This document shows positions 15,060 to 23,906 of a stretch of 35,275 nucleotides of DNA, one piece after another. The translations under genes and the position numbers were made by a program. This stretch comes from Nitrospinota bacterium (lineage in GTDB: Bacteria > Nitrospinota > Nitrospinia > Nitrospinales > VA-1), in the NCBI GenBank assembly GCA_014382285.1, contig JACNKA010000131.1, positions 1 through 35,275 on the forward strand, in the 5' to 3' direction. Under the pieces are notes generated by a model that saw only the letters and a program-made list of their open reading frames with translations, ran no database searches and was not told where the DNA came from. Position 1 is the stretch's first letter. The number at the start of each line of letters is the position of its first letter.

Positions 15060-16379
15060 TTAAGCAGGGAAGCACTTGCCAAATTTCGCCAGAAGGCGAG
15101 GGTCGCCATTTAGTCTTAGTTTGCGGGTTAGTAAAGCCCAAACCAGATTTTTTTCCTGACGCAAAAATCCTATCCACGTTCGTGCATCAGCGTTGACTGT
15201 CAGGTCGGCTTTGCCAACAAGCCCATCTTCAACCTTAAGGGTTTTGCCCCGAATACTGATTGTGGCATCTCTTTCTTCCGCTCCTGAAAAACGGAAATGA
15301 TAAACCGCATCGATTCCATTTGCTTGATGACGGTTGAAAACAAGCTGCAAGCCCATCAAAAACTTTTCTACAGAGTTGGGCCGGATAGCATTGGCCACGT
15401 TGCGGATAGATTTGTTGGGGAATCGTTTTATAACATGGGCTTCTGCATCTGAATTTTTAACCACATAAATATTTTCCACCTTGTCGGCCAAAGGCTTTAA
15501 GGTGGATTGCTTGAAGGCACCTTTGTCTTTAAGATAAGGGCCAATCACATCCTCTCCCGCAGGACAAACAGCAAGACAGTATGCCGCTTTGTAGTTTGCA
15601 CCAAAAGATAAAGACTGCCACCAGGAACCATGCTCTGAATCGGTCACCTCATTACGTAATGCCTTGCCACTTGTTGCATCAACAATCGTTTCCACATAAC
15701 TCTGAAATCCGCCCATGAATTCTTTGTAATTGTGGTTCATACAGGCCCCAAAATCAAAACTACCATTTATGCCGATAGCTCCCACCGGGCAGGCCGCGAC
15801 ACATAATTTGCATTGCAAACAAGGATTGAAATCAATGGGCTGAGATTGCTCAGTGACTTCGGCTTCAATAAAAATTGACCCCAGAAGGACAAAATTACCA
15901 AATTTGGGGTGAATGATATTGCGGTGAATTCCCATTCTTCCAAGGCCAGCAGCTTCGGCCACAAGCTTGTGCGACACGGTCCATATTTTTCCTGGGTAGC
16001 GGTCCATTTCCATGGGAAAGCCCATGGACGGATAGACACCGCGCACACCCTTTTCGGCAAGACGGTGTAATATAGTCCGCGCGATATGCTCCACTCGATC
16101 ACCGGAACTATGGAATTCTACATTGGCGATAGATCGCAACGGAGTGCGTATGTTGTCAGGAAGCATACGGGAAACGAACCCGATAAGGGTGCGGGTTCGA
16201 GGGAAAGCTAACATTATATCTTCGCGGTCATTATTCAGTTCTATTCGGTCAATGGCAATAAATCCGACATCATCTGCGCCGCAGTCCAGACAAAGCTTGC
16301 GCAACTCTTCTATGTTTATCGCGGAAGGATTGTTGGATGATGTGGTTGCCTGGGTCGTTTGAATTTCTGCAAGATTCAT
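15060..16379 (-). CDS. Iron-sulphur QueG/dehalogenase-like protein fused to an SCP2 domain
   Basis: This 439-residue predicted redox protein has two parts. Residues about 20-285 resemble the fold shared by epoxyqueuosine reductase and reductive dehalogenases (AAGLGRMGIHRNIIHPKFGNFVLLGSI, 143-169). They include a classical 4Fe-4S ligand set, Cys187, Cys190, Cys193 and Cys197. A second, reduced set is Cys268 and Cys272, perhaps with Cys213. Residues about 335-435 look like an SCP2 sterol/lipid-carrier domain (ATISIRGKTLKVEDG, ADLTVNADARTWIGFL). There is no Tat signal, so it is probably cytoplasmic and not a classic respiratory dehalogenase. AAGGAGG precedes the ATG. It follows a MarR regulator by 46 bases and has a TGTATATACA palindrome upstream. 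The substrate is unknown. Confidence 0.75.
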   Translation of the reverse strand: MNLAEIQTTQATTSSNNPSAINIEELRKLCLDCGADDVGFIAIDRIELNNDREDIMLAFPRTRTLIGFVSRMLPDNIRTPLRSIANVEFHSSGDRVEHIARTILHRLAEKGVRGVYPSMGFPMEMDRYPGKIWTVSHKLVAEAAGLGRMGIHRNIIHPKFGNFVLLGSIFIEAEVTEQSQPIDFNPCLQCKLCVAACPVGAIGINGSFDFGACMNHNYKEFMGGFQSYVETIVDATSGKALRNEVTDSEHGSWWQSLSFGANYKAAYCLAVCPAGEDVIGPYLKDKGAFKQSTLKPLADKVENIYVVKNSDAEAHVIKRFPNKSIRNVANAIRPNSVEKFLMGLQLVFNRHQANGIDAVYHFRFSGAEERDATISIRGKTLKVEDGLVGKADLTVNADARTWIGFLRQEKNLVWALLTRKLRLNGDPRLLAKFGKCFPA

Positions 16380-16396
16380 TATGCCTCCTTATTTAA

Positions 16397-16406
16397 TGTA
16401 TATACA
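16397..16406 (-). promoter_or_regulatory. TGTATATACA palindrome before the iron-sulphur/SCP2 gene
   Basis: A perfect 10-base palindrome lies 18 bases upstream of the gene start and next to AAGGAGG. A related half, GTGCATATAC, overlaps the -10 box of the adjacent marR-type gene. It could be the operator bound by that regulator, or part of a -10 element. Confidence 0.4.
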
Positions 16407-16425
16407 CTTATTTCCACAAAAAAAA

Positions 16426-16887
16426 CTAGTATGGGTTCAGTTTGTTAACGGTGAAAGCCAGTCGGCTCATCAAGTCGTCCCAATTCCCTTTTCCAAGAGT
16501 TTTTACGACCTGGGTTTGTATTTCTTTCCAATAAACCATTGCGTGGTTCAAAATCATTCTTCCTGAGCGGGTTAAAGATAGTGTCCTTGTCCTTTTATCC
16601 TCACCGGGTGTCACTTCAACCCAACCCCTTTTTTGAAGAGGACTCAGGTTTCGAGTTAAGGTCGTCCGGTCCATGATCAATGCTTGCGATAATTCCGTAA
16701 TAGTGGCTTTATCCTGAGAGGAAATGGCGGCCAATAACGTGAATTGAGTTGAAAACAATCCGGCGGGTTTCAAGGCTTCGTCAAATAATTGCGTCAAGGC
16801 CCGGCTCGCTTTTCTTAAATTAAAGCAAGTGCAGTTTTGCACAAGTTGGCTCCGGCTTTTTCGAGCATCTTTATTATTTTTGCTCAT
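16426..16887 (-). CDS. MarR family transcriptional regulator
   Basis: This winged-helix regulator has 153 residues when started at the ATG at 16887. The core FDEALKPAGLFSTQFTLLAAI, ATITELSQALIMDRTTLTRNLSPLQKRGWV (recognition helix) and the wing VTPGEDKRTRTLSLT are typical of MarR. Two cysteines in the NCTCFNLRKASRA segment near the N terminus could serve as a redox switch, as in some family members; this is inference. An upstream in-frame ATG at 16908 falls between the -35 and -10 boxes and would not be in the mRNA. The gene next to it is the likely target. Confidence 0.85.
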   Translation of the reverse strand: MSKNNKDARKSRSQLVQNCTCFNLRKASRALTQLFDEALKPAGLFSTQFTLLAAISSQDKATITELSQALIMDRTTLTRNLSPLQKRGWVEVTPGEDKRTRTLSLTRSGRMILNHAMVYWKEIQTQVVKTLGKGNWDDLMSRLAFTVNKLNPY

Positions 16888-16893
16888 ATTGGG

Positions 16894-16922
16894 AGTATAT
16901 GCACGCATTTGCCGCTTGTCAA
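16894..16922 (-). promoter_or_regulatory. Consensus sigma-70 promoter of the MarR gene, leaderless start
   Basis: On the minus strand TTGACA (16917-16922) and TATACT (16894-16899) are separated by exactly 17 bases, a near-perfect housekeeping promoter. Transcription would begin about seven bases further on, at or next to the A of the ATG at 16887. No Shine-Dalgarno precedes that ATG. The arrangement predicts a leaderless mRNA. Confidence 0.7.
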
Positions 16923-16981
16923 CAGCTTATCTCGAGAATTCCTAAGTGCATTATCGTGTCAGGGGGAGGTGGTTAGATTTT

Positions 16982-17665
16982 TCAGAACTCCGCTTCGTCT
17001 GTTTTGTTGCCGTGGCGGATGATTTCCCCCGTGACCAGATAAATCACGTCTTCGGCAATATTGGTGGTGTGGTCGGCCATTCGTTCGAGGTAACGGGAAG
17101 CGGAGAGTAGCTGGATATAGCTGTTCAGATTATCCAGATCTTTTTTAATGGCTTGTTCGACGCACATATACATTTCACGATTCAGATCGTCAACGGCATC
17201 GTCATCTTCACAAACCTGTCGCGCAAGTTTATCATCGCGATTCACCAGAGCATCCAGCGAGCGTTTTAACATGGACCGAACTTTTTCGGCCATATCCTGC
17301 AAGTCAAGGGGCAGATCGACTTTCACTTTGGTGGAAAGATAAACTGCCCGTTCCGCAATGTTGACCGAAAGGTCGCCGATGCGTTCCAAATCGTTATTGA
17401 TTTTTAAAATAGCGATGATCAAACGCAGGTCGTTGGCGACCGGCTGGTGCAGCGCCAGAATTTTGAGACACTCCTCCTCGACAAACACTTCCCGTTGATC
17501 AATTGCGTAATCCGCTTCAATGACTTTTTTTGCCTGCTCAGATTTTCTTTGTGTCAAAGACTGGACTGAAAGCCGGACGCTCTCCTCCACATCCGCGCCG
17601 AGAGACAGTATTAAGCGCTTGAGTTCGTCAATAGCTTTTTCAAGGTGTATGGCATGTCGAGACAT
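16982..17665 (-). CDS. phoU: Phosphate signalling protein PhoU
   Basis: This is the negative regulator that links the Pst transporter to PhoR. The 227 residues form the two tandem three-helix PhoU repeats (about 1-115 and 116-215). Repeat motifs ADYAIDQREVFVEEECLKILALHQPVANDLR and the later DDDAVDDLNREM with MADHTTNIAEDVIYLV carry the acidic metal-binding positions of the family. It lies ten bases after pstB, the usual place. PhoU is also known to affect persistence and metal homeostasis in other bacteria, but nothing here speaks to that. Confidence 0.95.
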   Translation of the reverse strand: MSRHAIHLEKAIDELKRLILSLGADVEESVRLSVQSLTQRKSEQAKKVIEADYAIDQREVFVEEECLKILALHQPVANDLRLIIAILKINNDLERIGDLSVNIAERAVYLSTKVKVDLPLDLQDMAEKVRSMLKRSLDALVNRDDKLARQVCEDDDAVDDLNREMYMCVEQAIKKDLDNLNSYIQLLSASRYLERMADHTTNIAEDVIYLVTGEIIRHGNKTDEAEF

Positions 17666-17675
17666 TTTTTACCCC

Positions 17676-18458
17676 TTAACCGAATCGACCGGTTATGTAA
17701 TCTTCTGTTTTTTGAACAGAAGGGTTGGTGAATAATTTTTCCGTCGGACCAAATTCAATCAACTCACCCAGTAGCAGGAACCCGGTAAAATCTGCCACCC
17801 GGGCGGCTTGCTGCATATTATGAGTCACAATCACGATGGTGTACTGCTCTTTCAGTTCCACCATCAGCTCTTCAATTCTTGCTGTGGCAATAGGGTCGAG
17901 GGCCGAGCAGGGCTCGTCCATGAGTAGCACCTCTGGTTCCACCGCGATGGCACGGGCGATACAAAGCCTCTGTTGCTGGCCTCCTGAAAGAGCCAGCGCT
18001 GTGGAGTGGAGCCGGTCTTTGACTTCATCCCACAGGGCAACCGACTTCAGACTTTTTTCTACAATTTCGACCAGTCGTTTTTTATCTTTCATCCCGTGAA
18101 TCCGCGGTCCGTAGGCCACGTTCTCAAAAATTGTCTTTGGGAAGGGATTAAATTTTTGAAATACCATGCCGACATTTTTTCTCAGTTCGCTGACATCCAA
18201 AGCTGGGTCTGTGGTGTTCATTCCCCCTACCCGTATTTCTCCATGCATGCTTGTTTCTTCGACCAGATCGTTCATGCGATTGAGGCAACGGAGCAGGGTG
18301 GACTTGCCGCAACCTGATGGGCCAATGAAAGAGGTGATCATTTTTTCAGGAAGGCTCATGTTGATATTTTTGAGCGCCTGGGTTTCGCCGTAGAAGAAGT
18401 TTACATTTTGAATTTCGATCATCGCCGTTTGATTGTTTCTGGGTTCCGGCTTTTTCAT
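17676..18458 (-). CDS. pstB: Phosphate ABC transporter ATP-binding protein PstB
   Basis: This is the ATPase subunit that drives phosphate import. Walker A is GPSGCGKST, the Q-loop region is [22 protein letters not shown], the ABC signature is LSGGQQQRL and Walker B is [13 protein letters not shown]. All are intact and of PstB type. I choose the ATG at 18458 (260 residues, MKKPEPRNN) because GGAAGAAAC precedes it. Starts at 18422 (MIEIQN, 248 residues) and 18512 are possible. A much longer frame to 18902 runs back into pstA and is not needed for any domain. The gap to pstA is 95 bases. Confidence 0.92.
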   Translation of the reverse strand: MKKPEPRNNQTAMIEIQNVNFFYGETQALKNINMSLPEKMITSFIGPSGCGKSTLLRCLNRMNDLVEETSMHGEIRVGGMNTTDPALDVSELRKNVGMVFQKFNPFPKTIFENVAYGPRIHGMKDKKRLVEIVEKSLKSVALWDEVKDRLHSTALALSGGQQQRLCIARAIAVEPEVLLMDEPCSALDPIATARIEELMVELKEQYTIVIVTHNMQQAARVADFTGFLLLGELIEFGPTEKLFTNPSVQKTEDYITGRFG

Positions 18459-18553
18459 GTTTCTTCCACCAAAAGATCGCCCAACAATGGCTGTGTTCAA
18501 ATTTTTCATCTTGTGTTCTCTTTTTGTTGCAAGCATTTTTTCATTTCCCGGTA

Positions 18554-20188
18554 TTAAACCGCTGAGGCGGTGAGTTGTTTTCGCAGACGGTTTCTCAGGA
18601 ATATAGCCGCCAGGTTTAAAAGAATGACCATCACGATGAGCAATAATGTTGTGGCAAAAACCATGGGCCGGGCGGCATCGACATTGGGGGATTGAAACCC
18701 GACATCGTAAATATGGAACCCCAGGTGCATGAATTTTCGCTCCAAATGGACGAAGGGCCAAAGGCCATCTACAGGCAGAGAAGGCGCTAGCTTCACTACC
18801 CCGGTGATCATCAGCGGCGCGACTTCTCCTGCGGCCCGAGCCATGGCGAGAATGAGTCCGGTCAAAATGGAAGGCATGACCGCCGGCAGCACCACCCGCC
18901 ATGTGGTTTCAAATTTTGTCGCTCCCAAAGCGAGTGAGGCTTCCCGGGCTCCTTTAGGAACTGCCGCCAAACCTTCTTCGGTGGAAACAATCACGACCGG
19001 TACTGTGAGCAAAGCCATGGTTAGTGATGCCCATAAAATTCCTCCGGTTCCAAAAGTCGGGGTAGGAAGAGACTCGGGAAATAATATCTGGTCGATGGAG
19101 CCACCTATAAAATAAATGAAAAACCCAACCCCAAATACCCCAAACACAATGGATGGAACTCCGGCAAGATTGTTCACCGCGATCCGCACTATGCTGACGA
19201 GTGCCCCCTGCCTGGCATATTCCCGCAGGTAAAAAGCCGCCAAAACTCCCAATGGAGTCGCCAACAGGCTCATCATCAATACCATCAAAACGGTGCCGAA
19301 AATAGCAGGAAAAACTCCTCCCTCCGTGTTGGCCTCTCTTGGGTCCTCCCAGAGAAAATTGAAGGTTCTCTTGAAAAAATACCCCAGTTTGTCGAGCAAA
19401 GAAAATTGGTTGGGATTATAAATATCCAGCACTTGCGAAAGCGGAAGCGATTTTTCACGGCCTTCTACAGTTTGGAAAATTATTTTCGCAGTCTGCGAAG
19501 AGCGGAGCTGATGCAGTTTTTTCTCAAGCGCTTTATATTGGGATTGCAGTTGTGGAACCTCCTGGTTCAAGGCTTCCACTTTTTCTCCCTGGGTTAAACC
19601 TTCCAAAGCCAGCTTCTTTAACTTCAGGCGGACCCGTTCCAACTTGTAGTTAATGGCACCTACTTCCTTTTTCCCAATTCTTTCTATGTCTTTATTTCGG
19701 GCCGCGACAACCGGCAAAATATTTTGCGTTACTTTTAACCCCTCTACAGTTCCTTGGGCAATCACCTTGTCTCCATCAAGAACCTCTTTGATAAAGCCAA
19801 AGAAATAGCCCCATTCCCTTCGTTCTACTGCCACAACCTTTTGTGGAAGCTGTATGGTTTTAATTTTGTCTTCATCGACCCAGGTGAAATCAGAACCATA
19901 GATATCTCGATTGGCTTTCTTAATCTGAATGCGATAGCGTTCTGGTTTTGTATTGCTTGGGCCAAAGTCAGGGATTTTTTCACGACCCACCTGCATTCCT
20001 AAAACCTGAGATCCGTCATTGAGGGTCAGGACCTGTATCTCCCCCGGCCAGAAAGAGCCTACGGCGTTGACCACAATAGCCATAATCAGAGCAGTGGTCA
20101 TAATGAGAGACAGGGCCAGACCGGCTCCGGTCCACCAGATGAAGAGGTCGCCACGCTTCCAGATTTTTTTCCCGGTAGCAATCAACAT
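18554..20188 (-). CDS. pstA: Phosphate ABC transporter permease PstA, long form
   Basis: This is an inner-membrane permease subunit of 544 residues, against about 280-300 for E. coli PstA. The N-terminal extension has a transmembrane helix (about 17-43) and then a large periplasmic region that includes a likely coiled coil (about 170-245, Lys/Leu/Glu-rich). The C-terminal part (about 295-535) is the normal PstA permease with the EAA-type loop [40 protein letters not shown]. The long form is known in several Gram-negative lineages. The start is nine bases after pstC. Confidence 0.93.
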   Translation of the reverse strand: MLIATGKKIWKRGDLFIWWTGAGLALSLIMTTALIMAIVVNAVGSFWPGEIQVLTLNDGSQVLGMQVGREKIPDFGPSNTKPERYRIQIKKANRDIYGSDFTWVDEDKIKTIQLPQKVVAVERREWGYFFGFIKEVLDGDKVIAQGTVEGLKVTQNILPVVAARNKDIERIGKKEVGAINYKLERVRLKLKKLALEGLTQGEKVEALNQEVPQLQSQYKALEKKLHQLRSSQTAKIIFQTVEGREKSLPLSQVLDIYNPNQFSLLDKLGYFFKRTFNFLWEDPREANTEGGVFPAIFGTVLMVLMMSLLATPLGVLAAFYLREYARQGALVSIVRIAVNNLAGVPSIVFGVFGVGFFIYFIGGSIDQILFPESLPTPTFGTGGILWASLTMALLTVPVVIVSTEEGLAAVPKGAREASLALGATKFETTWRVVLPAVMPSILTGLILAMARAAGEVAPLMITGVVKLAPSLPVDGLWPFVHLERKFMHLGFHIYDVGFQSPNVDAARPMVFATTLLLIVMVILLNLAAIFLRNRLRKQLTASAV

Positions 20189-20197
20189 TGATTCACC

Positions 20198-22453
20198 TTA
20201 AAGGCCCTGATAGCGTTTGCGTAATCGCAAGCGCACCAGTTCGGCCAGGGTATTAATAAAAAACGTCATGGCAAACAGCAGAAACGCCGCCAGAAAAAGA
20301 ATGCGGAACAAGGTTCCGCCCTCGGGGGCTTCTGGCAGTTCCACCGCAATATTTGCAGACAAGGCCCGGAAGCCATTAAAAATACTCCACTCCATGATCG
20401 GGGTATTTCCTGTGGCCATGAGAACAATCATGGTTTCACCAATAGCCCGCCCGAACCCGATCATGATTGCCGAAAAAATTCCAGGGCTGGCAGTTGGGAG
20501 AATCACGTTGAGGGCTGTTTGCCAGGGAGTGGCTCCCAATGCGAGTGAAGAAGCTTTGAGATGCACGGGAACATTGGACAGGGAGTCTTCTGCGATTGTG
20601 AATATGATAGGGATGACGGCAAACCCCATAGCCAGGCCCACCACAAGAGCGTTCCGCTGGTCGTAGGTCACATCAAGAACCTGCTTCAACCAAACACGAT
20701 GATCGCCTGACAAGAGCGAAGACTCAATTAAAGTTCCTCCATAGAATGATAGCGTCCCCCCCAGAAAAGTAACGACGATCAACAAATAAATTTCCCTGCC
20801 ATCTTTTGCTAAAAAACGTAATCCGGGGAATATTTCGTAGGCCAGCAAAACGCTCACTATCAGAACTGTAATAACGATTGGCATGATGATGATTCCCGGC
20901 AAAAATGTTTCCACCTGGGGAGCAATGACCAAAGCGGCAAAAAAACCAAGCACCACACTTGGAAGTGCCGCCATAATTTCTATCGTCGGTTTGATAATCC
21001 GTTTTAAGTCGGGCTTCATAAATTGGGACACGTAAAAGGATGCGAACAGAGCCATAGGCATGGCAAAAAGCATTGCGTATACGGTTCCTTTAAGTGTCCC
21101 GAATATTAAGGGAACCAGGCTGAACTTGGATTCGAACTCATCGGTTCCGCCTGTCGATTGCCAAACATAGGAAGGGCGCTCATAGCCCTCATACCAGATT
21201 TCACTCAACAAACTTGTCAGAGAAACCTGCGGATAAGGATTGTCCATTTTCCATTGACGCAGGGTTCTCGAATTATCAGCGGTCAGGATTCCGTCAAATT
21301 TCGGAGCTAAAATTATTGCCGTGTAGTTTGAGTTTCCGTGAGCAGGAAATTCAAGCTGACTCTCACCCGTCGTGCCGTAATGCAATCGAACCATTTCTTT
21401 TGAACCGGTGAGGAATCCTTTATTTCGAAGTGAATAACTGAAAAGTTTTGGAGGATTTTTATGGGGTAGAAATTCATGAATTTTCTTCAGAGTGAACTTG
21501 CCGTTCTGAGACTTCTGTAATTGAAAGGACTTGACGCTGCCTTCCGAATCCGTCACGACCAATGTGTATCCGCCAAGAGCAAAACCCAGATGCGACACCG
21601 CTATTTCTGGTTTGCGGGTTGCCCCGATTAGCTGGGCTGGGCTTTGAGAGTCCTCCAGATCAATGCGAAACACCTGCCCAAAAGAAGTTCCCAGCAGCAG
21701 ACTGCTATAGGCCTCGTCAAACACCATTGATGTGATTTCACCTTCAATGGGGACGGTTATCGTTTCTTGTGATACGGTTTTTCGGACTGTCCCCATCATG
21801 GTTTTACGCAAACCAACCCGAACTAGGGAAACCTCGCCAGGCCCCGACTGGGCAGCAATCTGGTAGCCTTCTTCATTGCTAATATGTGTCAATAACGTAA
21901 CAGGATATCCATCAGAACGAACCTGAACCGGAAACTCAGGTTTTAGTTGCGGCTCAATAGAGCGTCGGCTTTCTGAATCATAAACAGGACGAAACTCGAT
22001 CTCAATCGGATACACTCTGCCATCAGAAAGACCGAGAACAGGAAAGTTTTTCAGAGAAGGAGAAACGCTGGTGACCTTGGCCGAACCCCAGGAGGGAAGT
22101 TCGGGATGGGATTCAAATTTTCTTTCCTGTAGAGAATATAAACGCAGACCATCGCTTTCTACCGTATAAACTTTCTCCTGATAGGGGCCCATTCCTATTG
22201 TCAATGGTATGCTTTGCGCTTTAAATACGGCAACCAGAGAGGCCGAAGGTTTTTTTAGTAACGGATAAATTTCTGCGATGATGATAAAAAGAATGGCAAG
22301 AATGGAAGCGATAATGATCCACCCTCCGGCTGTCACTACAGCACGGGCTATTCCATCGGCAAACTGTCGTTGAACAAGACTTTTACCAAAAAAAGCCCGG
22401 CCGGATTTTGTGGATTTCGGGCCAGGCTCAATGGTTTGTGCGTTCTGGTTCAT
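20198..22453 (-). CDS. pstC: Phosphate ABC transporter permease PstC, long form
   Basis: This is the partner permease of 751 residues, more than twice the size of E. coli PstC. Residues 38-63 form the first membrane helix. Residues about 67-440 form a large extracytoplasmic domain with repeated beta-rich units (for example SDGLRLYSLQERKFES, YSSLLLGTSFGQVFRIDLED, GILTADNSRTLRQWKMDN) that look like beta-propeller or WD-type blades. The C-terminal part is a standard permease (ALGATPWQTALNVILPTASPGIFSAIMIGFGRAIGETM). It lies four bases after pstS. The propeller-like insertion could meet PstS or the PhoR periplasmic domain, but that is inference. Confidence 0.93.
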   Translation of the reverse strand: MNQNAQTIEPGPKSTKSGRAFFGKSLVQRQFADGIARAVVTAGGWIIIASILAILFIIIAEIYPLLKKPSASLVAVFKAQSIPLTIGMGPYQEKVYTVESDGLRLYSLQERKFESHPELPSWGSAKVTSVSPSLKNFPVLGLSDGRVYPIEIEFRPVYDSESRRSIEPQLKPEFPVQVRSDGYPVTLLTHISNEEGYQIAAQSGPGEVSLVRVGLRKTMMGTVRKTVSQETITVPIEGEITSMVFDEAYSSLLLGTSFGQVFRIDLEDSQSPAQLIGATRKPEIAVSHLGFALGGYTLVVTDSEGSVKSFQLQKSQNGKFTLKKIHEFLPHKNPPKLFSYSLRNKGFLTGSKEMVRLHYGTTGESQLEFPAHGNSNYTAIILAPKFDGILTADNSRTLRQWKMDNPYPQVSLTSLLSEIWYEGYERPSYVWQSTGGTDEFESKFSLVPLIFGTLKGTVYAMLFAMPMALFASFYVSQFMKPDLKRIIKPTIEIMAALPSVVLGFFAALVIAPQVETFLPGIIIMPIVITVLIVSVLLAYEIFPGLRFLAKDGREIYLLIVVTFLGGTLSFYGGTLIESSLLSGDHRVWLKQVLDVTYDQRNALVVGLAMGFAVIPIIFTIAEDSLSNVPVHLKASSLALGATPWQTALNVILPTASPGIFSAIMIGFGRAIGETMIVLMATGNTPIMEWSIFNGFRALSANIAVELPEAPEGGTLFRILFLAAFLLFAMTFFINTLAELVRLRLRKRYQGL

Positions 22454-22457
22454 TCCG

Positions 22458-23432
22458 TCAATTGGTCATAACCGCTGAGATTTTTTGAAGATCTTCATCG
22501 GTCACGGCTTTGGCAATTGGGTAATAGCCCCCCTTGACGACCACCTGCTGGCCCTCTTTAGAGAGAATCATTGTTACAAATTCCCGGGTCAAGGGATCAA
22601 GAGATTTTCCCGGTGCCTTGTTCACATAGATGTAGAGGAATCGGGCTAGAGGATATTCTCCGGTCAGGGAGTTCTCAGCCGAGGGTTCTACAAAATTTGT
22701 TCCCGATTCGGCCAAAGGCAGGGCACGCACACTGGAAGTTTTATATCCGATGCCACTGTATCCGGCAGAGAATGGGTCTACGCTAACACTTTGAACAACT
22801 GAGGCGGAACCGGGTTGTTCTTTCACTGTGTCTTTGTAGTCGCCTTTTTTCATGACCAGTTTTTTGAAAAAACCATAAGTGCCGGATGCGGAGTTACGGC
22901 CATAGGCACTGATGGGCCGGTCTGCCCAGTTTCCTGTAATGCCCAGGTCACCCCAGGTTTTTATTTCTTTATGACCGCGTCGGCGGCTTTTGGAGAACAG
23001 CGCATCTATTTGCCCCATGTTCAATCCCTTGATCGGATTGTCCTTGTTGACAAAAACTGCCAAGGCATCAACCGCGACCCGAATCGGGGTAGGTTTGTAG
23101 CCAAATTTAGATTCGAAAGCATCTATTTCTTTTTGCTTCATTCCACGCGACATCGGGCCCAACTGTGCGGTGGCCGAGATCAAAGCCGGCGGAGCGGTGG
23201 AGGAACCTTTACCCTCGACTTGAATATTTACATTTGGATAAAACTGCTTGAACTTCTCACTCCACAAAGTCATGAGGTTATTCAGGGTATCCGATCCAAC
23301 ACTTGAAATACTTCCGCTGACTCCTTCCTGCTTGCTGTAGGTTGAAAGCTTGGAATCCACCGTAACCGGTTCGCCATAAGCCGTGCCCACCCAGGATAAA
23401 GCCAGTAAAATAACTGCTAATTTTTTAAACAT
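22458..23432 (-). CDS. pstS: Phosphate-binding protein PstS
   Basis: This is the periplasmic phosphate receptor of the Pst importer. The 324 residues start with a signal peptide (MFKKLAVILLALSWVGTAYG). The mature protein carries the PstS-type ligand loops ISSVGSDTLNNLM, EGKGSSTAPPALISATAQLGPMSRGMK and YGRNSASGTYGFFKKLV. AAGGAGT lies six bases before the ATG. It is followed after four bases by pstC; many bacteria instead have a gap or terminator here to let PstS be made in excess. Confidence 0.95.
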   Translation of the reverse strand: MFKKLAVILLALSWVGTAYGEPVTVDSKLSTYSKQEGVSGSISSVGSDTLNNLMTLWSEKFKQFYPNVNIQVEGKGSSTAPPALISATAQLGPMSRGMKQKEIDAFESKFGYKPTPIRVAVDALAVFVNKDNPIKGLNMGQIDALFSKSRRRGHKEIKTWGDLGITGNWADRPISAYGRNSASGTYGFFKKLVMKKGDYKDTVKEQPGSASVVQSVSVDPFSAGYSGIGYKTSSVRALPLAESGTNFVEPSAENSLTGEYPLARFLYIYVNKAPGKSLDPLTREFVTMILSKEGQQVVVKGGYYPIAKAVTDEDLQKISAVMTN

Positions 23433-23906
23433 GGTTTACTCCTTAAAAGATTGCTGTTTATTCGTACAGGCAATCTATCTATTCTTTATTAGATTTATAA
23501 CTAATCAATGTTAGTTTTGTGTGAGGTTTCGAAAAGTGGAGGAAAATCAGAGGAGGTGGGAAAGGAAACAACCGCTGTCCCGATTTGAAGGTGCCGGGAC
23601 AGCGGTCTTTGAGAATTCAATCCTTGGAGGAGATTGAATTTGAAATCAACAGGTTACTGGAATTCATACCTCAGAAAGGTCGAGCATCCTTGCCTTGGAA
23701 ATTGTGGAAGGCCAAGAAGACTCCGTAGGCGCCAAATTCGCATATTTTGCGAACCTTTTAAGCACCTGAACCGGCTGAATTGTTATCAAGGTTACAAGAC
23801 ATGTGTTGGGAAAATATTAGGAGGGAGTTAGAAATGTATTAAAAGACTGGGGGGGAAATTTAATTCTGTTCCGAGTGGACGACTCAAATCATAAAACAGC
23901 CCGAAC
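23433..23906. other. Intergenic region between phoR and pstS
   Basis: This 474-base gap contains no convincing gene. It must hold the pstS promoter and probably PhoB sites, but I cannot see a clear pair of direct repeats matching the E. coli Pho box. Two hairpins are visible: the 12-bp stem at 23571-23606 and a short one, TTCGCA/TGCGAA (23737-23742 with 23748-23753), followed on the plus strand by CCTTTT. Confidence 0.5.
23571..23606 (-). terminator. Strong hairpin between phoR and pstS
   Basis: ACCGCTGTCCCG (23571-23582) pairs perfectly with CGGGACAGCGGT (23595-23606) across a 12-base loop. On the minus strand it is followed by TGTTTCCTTT. It is the most stable hairpin in this stretch and probably separates the phoBR and pst transcripts, although it lies 300 bases beyond the phoR stop and could instead belong to an unrecognised small RNA. 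Confidence 0.55.

Noticed and set aside
16888-16908. Longer MarR protein starting at 16908
   Set aside because: That ATG lies between the -35 and -10 boxes of a near-perfect promoter and would not be transcribed.
18459-18902. Upstream extension of pstB to 18902
   Set aside because: It overlaps pstA in another frame and adds no domain; the family N terminus lies near 18422-18458.
23634-23831. 65-codon plus-strand ORF between pstS and phoR
   Set aside because: It begins with TTG, has random Arg/Cys-rich composition, runs through a hairpin and shows no family.
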